From Salinibacter ruber DSM 13855 (lineage in GTDB: Bacteria; Bacteroidota; Rhodothermia; Rhodothermales; Salinibacteraceae), in the NCBI RefSeq assembly GCF_000013045.1, contig NC_007677.1, positions 2,852,001 to 2,916,000 of the forward strand: a DNA stretch of 64,000 bases. The letters are read 5' to 3'. Under the pieces are notes generated by a model. That model searched no databases, was not told the DNA's origin, and saw nothing but the letters and a program-made list of their open reading frames with translations. Of this stretch, positions 11,701 through 19,447 are shown one piece after another; position 1 is the first letter of the stretch; the number at the start of each line of letters is the position of its first letter. The translations under genes were made by a program, and so were the position numbers.

Positions 11701-12897
11701 CTGATCGGTAGAGGCCACCGAGACGATCGGGTCGTAGGCCGCCGGGAACCAGTCCCCGTTGTCGGAGTCGTTTCCGGCGGAGAAGACGACAATGCCCCCG
11801 TCGAGATGGTCCCCCCCTCCGTTGTCGATGAAGTAGTCAATGGCATCCTGCAGGGACTGCGGGAATATCCCCGGGCTCGTGTACCCCCAGCTATTCTGAG
11901 AGACGACCGCCCCGTTATCGGCGGCGTAGACGTACGCGTCCGGCTCACCTAAATTCGGAATCACCATGTACCGGATGCCAGTCCCACGCCCATTCGCAAA
12001 CTCCCCATTTCCACCGGCAGTGCCCGCTACGCCGAAGGCGTTGTTGGTGACGGCAGCCACCGTTCCGGTCACATGCGTCCCGTGACCGTTGGTGTTGTCC
12101 ACGAGATTGGCCGGATCTCCAGCAAAGTTCTTCCCGTGAACACTTCCGTCGCTGGGGTCCCCACCGTACCAAACGTTCGGCTGGAGATCCGGGTGGTTGA
12201 CGGTGGTCTCGTTCCCGTCGAAGTTCCCCGTAATTCCCGAGTCGTGAATGCTCACGACGACCGTCGTGTCTCCGGTCCGGGTCGACCATCCCCCCTCCGC
12301 CTCGATGTTCTGAAATCCATACTGATCCCCGTACAGCGGGTCATCGGGCGTGCCGGGCAGTGGATCGAGCAACGAGGTGACAGGCGCCCGCGAATCCTCG
12401 ACGACGTGCTGCTCAGCCCGAGCCTTTCCTTCGGCAACGGAGACAGCCGACGCGTTCGAGTACGCGCTCATGGCCGCCTCTATGTCCGCATCGGCCGACG
12501 CCTTCCCGTCGGCGAGACGGATTTCGTACCACCGATGCAGTCCGTATTCGCGATGGCGCTCCTCGTACTCGCCCCCTACATCAAACAGGGGCTCAATCGA
12601 GACGGCGTCGTACTCCCGGTTGAGCGCATCAATCGATTCGACACCAAGCGTCGCAACCCCATTTCGCTTCATGGGCGTTGCCTGATCGGCCACATCCGGG
12701 GCCACCTTGACGCGAAGCACGTCATCGTGCCAGGTGCCTTCCCCCTCCTGTTCGAGAGACGTATCCGGGGGATCGGCCCCCTGGCCGAGGGCCGTACCGG
12801 CAAAGAACGACGCAGCGACAAAAAGCGTGAGGGCGGCGCCCAGGATTGACATCCATGAGCGCAGCACAGAACCTTCTCCTCGTACCGTTGTATTCAT
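5782..12897 (-). CDS. Giant secreted subtilisin-like (S8) serine protease, multi-domain
   Basis: Secreted protein of 2371 residues. A signal peptide (about 1-39) is followed by a peptidase S8 domain with Asp in VSIHDSGI (about 218), His in NGHGTHVTG (about 273) and Ser in GTSMAAPHVSG (about 440). Next come an Fn3 domain (about 505-610), a repeat module (about 720-960), an ASH/HYDIN-like beta domain (about 1025-1125), a second copy of the module (about 1230-1480) and a second ASH-like domain (about 1540-1640). These are followed by a choice-of-anchor-J-like domain (about 1685-1850), a cohesin-like domain (about 1920-2055), a dockerin-like EF-hand pair (DVSGDGDVSALDASL, about 2062-2119), another cohesin-like domain and a type IX-style sorting tail. 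The protease triad is complete. A likely role is extracellular protein degradation; domain borders are approximate. Confidence 0.88.
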   Translation of the reverse strand: MNTTVRGEGSVLRSWMSILGAALTLFVAASFFAGTALGQGADPPDTSLEQEGEGTWHDDVLRVKVAPDVADQATPMKRNGVATLGVESIDALNREYDAVSIEPLFDVGGEYEERHREYGLHRWYEIRLADGKASADADIEAAMSAYSNASAVSVAEGKARAEQHVVEDSRAPVTSLLDPLPGTPDDPLYGDQYGFQNIEAEGGWSTRTGDTTVVVSIHDSGITGNFDGNETTVNHPDLQPNVWYGGDPSDGSVHGKNFAGDPANLVDNTNGHGTHVTGTVAAVTNNAFGVAGTAGGNGEFANGRGTGIRYMVIPNLGEPDAYVYAADNGAVVSQNSWGYTSPGIFPQSLQDAIDYFIDNGGGDHLDGGIVVFSAGNDSDNGDWFPAAYDPIVSVASTDQNDNVSSFSNYGEWVDIAAPGTAILSTWIAGQGSVEENFEFLSGTSMAAPHVSGAAALVVSEFSDVSSPEQVESILEESADDVGATLDIGAGRLNLAQALQEDDGNAPAAITDLSVSDVASAHVDLQWTVPDGEPTVYDIRYSTDPIETDQDFQNATQVSDPPSPSAPGDTDEATVEGLTPGTEYFFAIKSSDTFGNTSGLSNVASATTENAPAIAVDPESVSQTLNTGESGSDNFAISNVGEDTLSFALQAGTGGSDIADPIGEPTELRSLAGALPPRLEQMEANQPQDRFSSSETTYEAEEGAVQQQSTEVEGRPLAKLLDEVGTTGFGNDIFNEEYEIYSFDLGVPSDLTQVDDGVNSFAGNFIQGNNEEIYWIDNADNNLKTYALDDGTVETIGELNPQSSDPGWTDLETDYSTGTTYVTTTSALYELDPENAELTLVGEFSGGLLPVAFAVDDEGQGYLHDIQGDNILTVDLETAETEVLGSTGIDANFAQSMTYDHAIDQLLMAAYKGSTASVPAELREVNMETGNTELIAPIGPEGEPNELGWFATPGPSFQWLTAEPTEGEVAAGDPGEEITLTFETIADDENANDLVGGLAYSGNVQIESNDPGTPVEEVPVTLTVEGNPAISVDESLDFGEVFAGTTGRDTLTVTNASDDAILQVASIELSGDDTPFSVADASPFVLDPGQSGSVPLVFEPTENGSFETTLSFQNSATGTQEVTITGQGSPFVSIAPDELNQEIDLTTGDSTATQEFTITNEFSESLPFSVVIEALEGEGAMDITPKLADKELRRWRQLQQAPSQLASDGEPAEPSLGPAPDGGATTSSAAARLLDGPQVLDETGVTAYGAEVLAPEIVAFDTGLPGEFTVVDEGVDSYAGNFTLGNNEEIYWIDNTDNNLKTYALEDGTVETIGELNPEGSDVTWSDMETDPTDGTTYVTAGEGNTNRLYELDVENAELDLVGEYASGDAVVALAIDGEGNAYAHEIVNDEILSVDLETADSEVIGPTGIDANFAQSMTYDKETGQVLMAALHDCFIGCAAGTLRQVNRETGNTTLIGSFPEAGSDELGWMATPGLGIPWLATNLEQGTVPAGATLQLEAQFDATQFEEGDYEAQISIVGDELQGDPSESVPVSLTVEAAPVAFVSKDSLGYGQLFEQDTSSTQMVTLRNDGAADMTITDVSIDSENFFFEEESEFTLGPGDAKIFDVAFTPQSVGEFSATMTIKGEEISTREVTLVGEGTPAPELALDPQGFDKQAYVGQTQEETVAVTNVGDALLDYDLAVLPSQPPVEDVLLSEEGFGGEFPPEGGWFRAGANNGQNWRQGDIGSPAESPEAEFYWSPSTEGTQRLVTPQLNTEGKSELVVEFVHLINAFTAGEFKVRLESTGDGGETWTTVKEFPAQDVGPISEQIVIENEDVGSDEFHLAWTFEGDSFNINWWSVDDVRVFAGSEWLAVDQTTGTLDPSESDTLGLDVDATVPGLTEGTYQSGLGFTTNDPLAETAALPFTLDVIEALSVTPEHSDGDDEVFPSETYTLNMNVESLDDLEVFSYQMEMGFNTDRMQVQEVTTEGTLSEGLTLTSNIDNEAGVVTIAAADDGLNSNSTGSGESDDGAALFDIEGEGVLVSIEATGQPDHGEMVMDMQNVVFNEGQPPATPVNDTMEVVPLYGDTDLNLGIGAGDAGDALDFVVGLTDLIEAQQTHADVSGDGDVSALDASLILQRTVGGIPCFPVEAGCEQGTEALATTSKSSSKATASFAWGEVTEPKQATSAESEKMQLPLVLNQAGQSVRAIDVTTKVDPDKVAVNDMAAQLPDDWRAVHHVSDDGTLKISMAGTTPISNAGKVATLTMERKESDATLEMGGNVTVNEGAAQKLETKSIVSIPDEFALEGAYPNPFRQAATLEMDLPQKANVTVEVYDLLGRKVQTAHRGEMAAGSGRTVQISGSDLSSGTYFYRARVEMDGNRVTETGKMTVVR

Positions 12898-13654
12898 GGA
12901 GCTTGCAGCGGCAGCTGTGGGCGCCCCGCGTCGGCCGTCCCTTCCAAAGACCAGCCCGGCGCGGGGCTTCAGTATGTGTTGGCAAAATGTGAGACTCGCC
13001 GGAGACGCGCGAAGAAAAGTGCCCTGTCCGCGTTAGCGTTCGAGAGCAATTCTCTTCGCCGTCTCTTTTCCTGGCACCCAAATTGTACCTACAAGAAATT
13101 TTATTGTCAAGACGAAGGAAACCGCGAATCCCCGGTCCGCCAACACGACGGACATCATCATCCAAAAGCACAATTGACCTTATCTGGAGAGAGGCGCAAC
13201 ATTTGCACCTCAGCCTCAGCCACCCTGCCTTCCCGCTCGGTCCCCCCTCGCATCCCCCCCAAACTCCCTCTTCCGCACCCGACGCCCTCCGTCTACCTTA
13301 ATCTCATATTCATGTTAAGCAGTACCCTACTTTTTGGGCCGTATGGAAAATAGGAGTGCCAGTTTTGGTCTTTTGGCCACTCATATCGAAAATTTTTCTT
13401 CTCTTTGGTACTTTACGTCACGCCTGAATTTTTCGGGCGGGGCGCCGATTTTGCCTGCCGTCGGGTAGGGACGACGGACCGCTTCGGATCTGTTCTTCAG
13501 GACCGGGGGCATGCCCTCGCTGCTCGCCCTCCCCGGCACGCCCATGGCCGGGACACCCACGGGGGTTCGTTTCGGCGTGACCCCGGCGCGACGCCTCCTT
13601 TTCCCGCTCGGGCACCGCGGGGGACCTTTTCGTGGGGGCGCCACGGCACGACAC
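12898..13654. other. Long non-coding region between the giant protease and tRNA-Gln
   Basis: About 760 bp without a convincing gene. It carries the protease promoter near 13100 and an AT-rich stretch at about 13300-13435 with several A/T runs, which is unusual against the GC-rich background. I see no conserved riboswitch pattern and no coding bias in the short open frames. Confidence 0.6.
13082..13110 (-). promoter_or_regulatory. Sigma70-type promoter for the giant protease
   Basis: On the minus strand TTGACA (13105-13110) and TACAAT (13082-13087) are separated by exactly 17 bp. The site points to the protease gene and implies a leader of roughly 175 nt. Confidence 0.7.
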
Positions 13655-13688
13655 AAAAAAGCCCCACGGCGCCGGCGGCCCCGCAGGG
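13655..13688 (-). terminator. Rho-independent terminator after tRNA-Gln
   Basis: On the minus strand CCCTGCGG pairs with CCGTGGGG (8 bp, two G-T wobbles) around a GC-rich inner stem. One C and a run of six T follow. It lies 18 bp past the tRNA 3' end. Confidence 0.8.
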
Positions 13689-13706
13689 ACAAAGAGGTGT
13701 GAACGG

Positions 13707-13779
13707 TTGCCCAGGGTGGATTCGAACCACCAGCCTCCCGGTCCAGAGCCGGACGCTCTGCCGATTGAGCTACTGGGCA
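13707..13779 (-). tRNA. tRNA-Gln (anticodon CTG)
   Basis: A 73-nt cloverleaf. Acceptor TGCCCAG/CTGGGCA begins with the U1-A72 pair typical of tRNA-Gln. The anticodon stem TCCGG/CCGGG encloses loop CTCTGGA with anticodon CTG, and the T-arm is GGTGG-TTCGAAT-CCACC. The 3' CCA is not encoded. It reads in the same direction as plsC, 46 bp downstream of that gene's stop. Confidence 0.95.
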
Positions 13780-13825
13780 AGCGATCTGCTGAACTGAATT
13801 TAAGGCAATACACAGAATGAGTCCT

Positions 13826-14716
13826 CTAGCGGCCCGGTTCCGACGCGCCGGGTGGGCTGGAGGGTTTGACGGACGCTTCACCAGAGGCCCCGCCGGCGGA
13901 TTGGGCAGGGGCCCCCGGGCCCTCGTCGATCCACCGGACAGCGGCGGCTTCCGTCCCGCTGCGTCCATCGACAGTGTCGAGATCGGCGTCGCGCCAGTCC
14001 GCAATCTGCTGCGCGATTCGGGCCCGCACGTGTCGCTGCAGGGCCCGGGCCTGGTCCGGCGAACACCCGTCGGTTTCGACCGGCTCCAGCACCTGTACGC
14101 GAATCGGTTCCGGGTTGGGCTTGAACCAGAGGGAGTTTTTTGGCAGGGCCTCGTGGGTGCCGTCGATGGCGAGGGGCAACACCGGCACCCCCTCCTCGAT
14201 GGCGAGCCGGAAGGCCCCGTCGGAGAACCGCTGCACCCGCCCGTCGCGGGAGCGCGTGCCCTCCGGGAAGAACATGACGCTGCACCGCTTCTCAAGGTAG
14301 TCGCGGGCCGTCGTGAGCACCCGGGCCCGGCTCTTCTTGCGCCGCCGGTCGACCGAAATGTCCCCGCTCAGATGCAGCAGCCACCCGGCCACCGGCAGGT
14401 CGAAGAGCTGTTTCTTCGCCACCCATTTCATCTCCCAGGGCACACGGGAGATGATGGGGGGATCGGCCTGTGAGAAGTGATTGCACACCACGACGTAGGG
14501 ACGACGCGGGTCCTCCGGAAACGCCCCTTCGAGGGTGACGTCCCAGAACGGGTTCACATACGTAAACAGGCGTCCCATGATGCGGAGGGTATACCCGGCG
14601 TAGTAGTGCGCCGGGTCGCGGTCCACGGCACGGGCCACGAGCATGACGGGCACCCACAGGACGATCAGGGTACCGATGGCGAACCACACCCAGATGGACG
14701 TGAGCACCGAACGCAT
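13826..14716 (-). CDS. plsC: 1-acyl-sn-glycerol-3-phosphate acyltransferase (PlsC family)
   Basis: Membrane-associated acyltransferase that would acylate lysophosphatidic acid in phospholipid synthesis. About 296 residues from ATG 14716; an upstream TTG at 14743 is less likely. One N-terminal membrane segment (SIWVWFAIGTLIVLWVPVM) precedes the catalytic box NHFSQADP (the NHx4D motif, about residue 85) and the glycerol-phosphate-binding motif FPEGTRSRDG (about residue 150). A hydrophilic C-terminal extension of about 60 residues is not part of the core domain. Substrate specificity cannot be read from the sequence. Confidence 0.88.
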   Translation of the reverse strand: MRSVLTSIWVWFAIGTLIVLWVPVMLVARAVDRDPAHYYAGYTLRIMGRLFTYVNPFWDVTLEGAFPEDPRRPYVVVCNHFSQADPPIISRVPWEMKWVAKKQLFDLPVAGWLLHLSGDISVDRRRKKSRARVLTTARDYLEKRCSVMFFPEGTRSRDGRVQRFSDGAFRLAIEEGVPVLPLAIDGTHEALPKNSLWFKPNPEPIRVQVLEPVETDGCSPDQARALQRHVRARIAQQIADWRDADLDTVDGRSGTEAAAVRWIDEGPGAPAQSAGGASGEASVKPSSPPGASEPGR

Positions 14717-15335
14717 CGGACAGGCGAGGTTGATGGCACACAAACGGTGAGAGGGAGCCTATGCCCGGCCGAGGGCGTTTGGTTCGAAACAGGGGACGCG
14801 AGCCCACGGACGCAGCATGTGCGGCACCGCGCGTGCGGCCCGACCCGCGTGCGGTTCCAGTGCACGAAGAGGCAGAATCTCGTGAATCTCTTCTGACCGG
14901 CATCGTGCCCCTCTGTCGTGCATAGAAACTGGTGCCATGCAGTGCCATCCAAACGACAATTATGCTTCTGGTCCGGAACCGACCTGTCCACCACATTCAA
15001 GTGCCTCGCCGAGGGGCCTGCACGCGTGAAAACCGTGCCGCCGAACGGCAGTCGTGACGCCCGGCGGCACGGCGATCGCCTGGTTGCGGCGGAACGGACC
15101 ACCGCCGTGGCAGGTAGGGCGCCGTGCCGTCGGGGCGTTGCGGACCGGGTCCACGGGCACCCGTACTGTCCTTGTCCCGACGCCGCCCCCGGCGGACCCG
15201 ATTGGGGCTTCTGCCCCCCGCTCCTGTGCGGGGCCGGCTCGCGGCGGCGCTTCGCGATCGTCCCGTCGAGAAGGCCCGTCCATTCGTCCTATCCGACCAG
15301 AAGCCCCGTTCTGAACCCAAGTTCGACGTTGACAA
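14717..15335. other. Divergent intergenic region between plsC and ribD
   Basis: About 620 bp with no supported gene. It must hold the divergent promoters for plsC and ribD. I looked for an FMN (RFN) riboswitch before ribD and did not find its conserved core; several GC-rich hairpins exist around 15130-15260 but do not form a known element. Confidence 0.5.
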
Positions 15336-16529
15336 ATGACCGCCGACGGACTCGCCGCCCCCGACCTACGCCACGGAAACGTTCCCCCTGTGGACGACAC
15401 CGGACACGTGCCCTGGATGAAACGGTGCCTGGATCTGGCCCGGACGGGGGCGGGCACGGTGAGTCCAAACCCGATGGTGGGCGCCGTCCTCCTGGCCCCG
15501 GACGGCACCGTACTGGGAGAGGGCGCCCACCGGACCTACGGCGGCCCTCACGCCGAGGCCCGTGCCCTCCAGGCCGCCGAGCAGCAGCACAGCCCCGCCG
15601 CCCTCCAGAACGCCACCCTCTACGTCAATCTAGAGCCCTGTCGCCACCACGGCAAGACGCCGCCCTGCACCGACCTGATTGTTGAAAAGAACGTCCCTCG
15701 TGTCGTGGTGGGGACGGTCGACCCGTTTCCGCAGGCCCAGGGCCGCGGCATTCGACAGTTGCGCGAGCAGGGGGTAGAGGTGGAGGTGGGCGTCCACGAG
15801 CACGCCTGCCGCCGCCTCAACGAGGCCTTCTTCCACCACGTCGACACCGGACGTCCGCTCGTCACGCTCAAGACGGCCCAGACGCTGGACGGGCGCATCG
15901 CCACCCGCACGGGCGACAGCCAGTGGATCACGGGCGAGGCGGCCCGCACGCTCGTTCACCAGTGGCGGGCGGAACTGGACGGCATTCTCGTGGGCCGCGG
16001 CACCGCCGCACACGACGACCCCCGCCTCACGGTGCGTCACGTGGACGGCCCCCAGCCGCTCCGCCTCGTCCTCGACCGCAAGGGCACGCTCTCGCCCGAC
16101 CGGACCCTCTTCACCGACGCCCACGCCGACGATACGGTCGCCGTCGTGGGCGACGACCGCCCTCGCCCCGACTACGCCGGCCCGCTGACCAACCGTGGGG
16201 GCGCCATCCTGCGCGTCCCCGAAACGGACGATGCCCACCTCGACCTCCATGCCCTCCTCCAGCGCCTCGGCACCGACGCCGGCCGCGACGCGGAGCCGCT
16301 CCAGTCGCTCCTGGTGGAAGCCGGGCCGGGCCTCGCGACGGCCCTCTTCCGGCAGGACCTCGTGGACCGCTTCTTCTGCTTCGTCGCGCCGAAGGTTTTG
16401 GGGGACGGGCGGCCTGCACTCCACGACCTCGGCATCACGGAGATGGACGGGGCCCTCACGTTTGCCGAGCAGGCGTGGGCGACCGTGGGGGCGGACGTGC
16501 TCCTGCGCGGCTACCGGCGCACCGTGTAG
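15336..16529 (+). CDS. ribD: Bifunctional riboflavin deaminase/reductase RibD
   Basis: Catalyses the deamination and reduction steps of riboflavin synthesis in the cytoplasm. The N-terminal deaminase carries the zinc motif HAEARAL (about residue 72) and LEPCRHHGKTPPC (about 98-110). The C-terminal reductase contains TLKTAQTLDGRIA (about 175), SQWITGEAAR and HQWRAELDGILVGRGTA. Length 397 is a little above the usual 360-380 because of a short N-terminal extension. ribE follows after 60 bp, consistent with a two-gene rib operon. Confidence 0.94.
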   Translation: MTADGLAAPDLRHGNVPPVDDTGHVPWMKRCLDLARTGAGTVSPNPMVGAVLLAPDGTVLGEGAHRTYGGPHAEARALQAAEQQHSPAALQNATLYVNLEPCRHHGKTPPCTDLIVEKNVPRVVVGTVDPFPQAQGRGIRQLREQGVEVEVGVHEHACRRLNEAFFHHVDTGRPLVTLKTAQTLDGRIATRTGDSQWITGEAARTLVHQWRAELDGILVGRGTAAHDDPRLTVRHVDGPQPLRLVLDRKGTLSPDRTLFTDAHADDTVAVVGDDRPRPDYAGPLTNRGGAILRVPETDDAHLDLHALLQRLGTDAGRDAEPLQSLLVEAGPGLATALFRQDLVDRFFCFVAPKVLGDGRPALHDLGITEMDGALTFAEQAWATVGADVLLRGYRRTV

Positions 16530-16589
16530 GCCCCTCGCTCGCTGACGCCCCTGGCTTAGAGGTTATTTTTCCCAATCCCTCCCACCACA

Positions 16590-17243
16590 ATGTTTACCGG
16601 CATCATCGAAGAAGTCGGCACGCTCACGGCAGTCGAGTCCCTCGGCAGCGACCGTGCGGGCAAGCGGCTTACGATCGAAGCGGACCTCGCCCCCGAGCTC
16701 CACGTCGACCAGAGCGTGTCGATCGACGGCGCGTGCCAGACCGTCGTCGACGTCGACCCGGACGCCTCCACCTTCGCCGTCGACAGCATCGAGGAGACCC
16801 TGCGCAAGACGACCTTTAGCGACTTGGAGGCGGGCGCCCCGGTCAACCTGGAGCGCGCCCTGCAGGCCGGCGACCGGCTCGACGGCCACTTCGTGCAGGG
16901 CCACGTCGACGCCACCGGCACCATCACGGACGTGGAGCGGGAGGAGACCGACTGGCTCTACACGATTCAGTTCGACCCGCAGCACGCCGCGTACTTGATC
17001 CCGGTCGGGTCCGTCTCCGTGGACGGCATCAGCCTCACGGTGGCCCGCCTCGACGAGGACGCGTTCACCGTCGCCATCATCCCGCACACCCACGCGGTCA
17101 CGAACGTGGCGGAAACGTGGACGGAGGGGGCGGCGGTCAACCTGGAGTTCGACCTGATCGGCAAGTATGTGGCCCGCAGCTTCACCGCCAGCGGCGAGAC
17201 GCCCGATCCGGAGGCGCTGGCAAAGACGTGGATGTCCGATTAG
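16590..17243 (+). CDS. ribE: Riboflavin synthase alpha subunit
   Basis: Final step of riboflavin synthesis: dismutation of two 6,7-dimethyl-8-ribityllumazine molecules. 217 residues with two lumazine-binding beta-barrel repeats. Repeat one opens MFTGIIEEVGTL, the classic N-terminus, with SIDGACQTV near 48. Repeat two carries GHFVQGHVDATG near 97, then SVDGISLTV near 145 and IPHTHAVTN near 165. It is the second gene of the ribD-ribE pair. Confidence 0.95.
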   Translation: MFTGIIEEVGTLTAVESLGSDRAGKRLTIEADLAPELHVDQSVSIDGACQTVVDVDPDASTFAVDSIEETLRKTTFSDLEAGAPVNLERALQAGDRLDGHFVQGHVDATGTITDVEREETDWLYTIQFDPQHAAYLIPVGSVSVDGISLTVARLDEDAFTVAIIPHTHAVTNVAETWTEGAAVNLEFDLIGKYVARSFTASGETPDPEALAKTWMSD

Positions 17244-17283
17244 CCTCCTCATTCCACTTCTCTTACAGCCTCTTGCACGTGCC

Positions 17284-17505
17284 GTGTCGAACGCGTCCCT
17301 CGTTACCGTCGCCCGCTACGCCTCGACGGGCGAGGCCCGGCTCGCCAAGACGCAGCTCGAAGACGCGGGGATCCCGTGCATGCTCGCAAACGCAGACCAG
17401 TCCGGCCTCACGCCGATGTTTGACGCCACGGAAGGGGGCGTGCAGGCAAAAGTGCCTGCCAATCGCGCAGACGAGGCCCGGAACGTGCTTGACCTCCCCG
17501 AATGA
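17284..17505 (+). CDS. DUF2007-type small protein
   Basis: About 73 residues from GTG 17284. The sequence LVTVARYASTGEARLAKTQL followed by EDAGIPCMLANAD and a C-terminal VPANRADEARNVL matches the DUF2007 (putative signal-transducing, PII-like fold) pattern of a single small domain with a ferredoxin-like arrangement. The function is unknown. It sits 40 bp after ribE and could be co-transcribed. A longer reading from ATG 17167 would overlap the ribE coding end and is rejected. Confidence 0.65.
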   Translation: MSNASLVTVARYASTGEARLAKTQLEDAGIPCMLANADQSGLTPMFDATEGGVQAKVPANRADEARNVLDLPE

Positions 17506-17538
17506 ACTCGGGCATCGGGAGACGGGATTTCTCTCCCC

Positions 17539-17565
17539 CAACGTTCCAACCTTTCAACGTTCAAC
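17539..17565 (-). repeat. GTTGRAAC heptad array
   Basis: On the minus strand: GTTGAAC, GTTGAAAG, GTTGGAAC, GTTG. These are 7-8-bp units of one consensus. The same array, with one extra unit, occurs at 51014-51050 in the opposite orientation. It lies between convergent gene ends. Confidence 0.7.
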
Positions 17566-17569
17566 GCAC

Positions 17570-19213
17570 TCACGCCGCCCCGGCGGCACCGGCCCCGCCG
17601 CCCGCCGCCCCGGCAGCCCCAGACGCCCCGGCCGCCCCCACAGCCCCGGCCGACGACGACTCGACCGCCCCCATCACCGTCACGACCGGCAAAAAGGCCG
17701 CGACGGGGGCCCTCGCCGATCCCTCCGTCTCTACGAGGCTAACGAACCCATCGGGGAGTTCCGGCACCTCGTCCGCCGCGTCGAGCGCCTCTTTTGTCTC
17801 TTCGATCCAGGCCCTCGACACCTCGTCGTGGAGGAGCAGCCACGGGAGCGCGTCCACGAGCCGTTCGGCGGCGCGTGCCGGGCTCGTTTCTCGGAGCCGC
17901 TCAATCTCGGATTTCTCGTGGTCGAGGTATGCGCGGAGCGCCATGGCCCGGCGCGCGCCGTCCTCGGTCCAGGTGTACTGCCGCACCGCGGCGATGAATC
18001 CCCCGAGGCTCACGCCCATGCCCCCGAAGAGGAGGTAGAAGCGAAGGGCGCTGTCGCCCGTAACCACGGCGGCGAATCCCCCGAGAAGCGCCACGAGGGC
18101 CCCGCCCAGAAGCAGTCCGGAGCGCACCGTGTGATTCTCCATCCACCCACGCTCAAACAGCACGCCCCGGACGTCACTCATGACGTCACTCCGGAATGAT
18201 CTGGTGTCCGACCAAAAGTCGTCGAGGGTCTCGTACTCCCCGAGCGTGTCCACGAGGCGACGCTCGAAGTCCGAGAGGTCGTTCGGGGCAGGATGCGTCT
18301 CCAGCCGGACCACGTCGGTGGTTCCGAAGGCCTGATCCTCCCGGTCGTGACGAAGGGTGACGTGGCCGCGCCGGGCGAGATCGAACAGCGTTGCGAGGAA
18401 CGCCTGTCCGTCCCGATTCCCGAGCAGCGCCACCGCCATCGGCCGGTCGAGGTCAGGCGGCGGGCGGCGGGCCGTTCGCTCCGGGCGCGGGCCGCGCCAG
18501 CGCTACGCAGCAACGCCCCCCGCGGCACCGCCCACGACCACGAGAAACAGCCCGAGGAGAAAATCTGCGGTCGTCGGCAGGTGCTCGCCGGCCGCCTGTT
18601 TCGGAAACGACACCTCGACCGAGAGGTCGTCCCCCTCCTCTACGCGATCGCGGTGGAACGACGCCACAATCCGGCCGGCCTCTCGTCGCACGGTCCCCGC
18701 GTCCGGACGGAGCACAACGTCGCCTCGCTGCAGGTCGAAGGCCGCCGGGAGGATCACCTGCACGTCCACGGTTCGGGTGGGCACGACGGCCCCGTCGGCC
18801 ATTACGTCGAGTCGGGCCACGTTGCGGCCGCCCCGTTCGTAGAGCGCCTCGTCCAGGACGTACTGTACATCGAACCGGGCCGGCGCGGAGCGGTCCGGAA
18901 ACGACCACCAGACCTGGCGCACACCGTCTGTCTCCCCAGTCCGAACCGAGTCGACGGACGTTTCCGGACTGGTCACCGCCACGGCCCGAAGGGCGCCCGC
19001 ATCCTCCCGCACGACCGATCGGTACGCCCGCGAAAAAGCCCCTTGTTGGAAATCGTACGCAATCGACTCCTGCACCTCGTAGCCGCCATCGGGCCGCACG
19101 TGGACGGTGACGTCCATCTCCGACAGCACGTACTGCTGTTCCTGGGCCGCGGCGGGCCCTGCGGCGAGAAGCAATGCAACAACTGAAAGACGAAGAATGG
19201 AGGAGCCGGACAT
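17570..19213 (-). pseudogene. DUF2207-family membrane protein interrupted by an in-frame amber codon
   Basis: Two pieces in the same frame form one DUF2207-like protein. Piece one (19213-18503, 236 residues) has a signal peptide (VALLLAAGPAAAQ), the exported beta domain with YVLSEMDVTVHV and a terminal membrane helix (FLLGLFLVVVGGAAGG). TAG at 18503-18505 follows, then 21 more open codons and piece two from ATG 18439 (289 residues) with MAVALLGNRDGQAF, two membrane helices and a Gly/Ala-rich tail. Intact relatives are normally one chain with the same order. The break falls exactly where the protein would enter the cytoplasm. It could be a nonsense mutation (perhaps CAG to TAG), a sequencing error, or two separately translated halves. 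The function of the family is unknown. Confidence 0.7.
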
Positions 19214-19447
19214 GAGGGCCGTGGATCTGTGAACGAGCTCTCATTTCTCTACGTGCCTTTCTTCCCAGACGTTACAGCACCGCAGTCCCCTTTGTCAATC
19301 CGGGGTGGGTCCTCGCCGTGGATTCCCTGCCTGGAAACGCGGCCGGAGTCGATCGGTACCGGTCTACGGACTTTTCGGGTTCCTTCCAGAACGACTCCTC
19401 CGGAGGGAGCCGTTCGATTCGCCTGCACAACAGCCCCTTCTGCCCTC

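Noticed and set aside
14975-15335. FMN riboswitch upstream of ribD
   Set aside because: The region is GC-rich with hairpins, but the conserved RFN core sequences are absent.
18453-19244. A long overlapping frame across the DUF2207 gene
   Set aside because: Arg/Gly/Pro-rich translation typical of out-of-frame reading in high-GC DNA; the DUF2207 frame has real family sequence.
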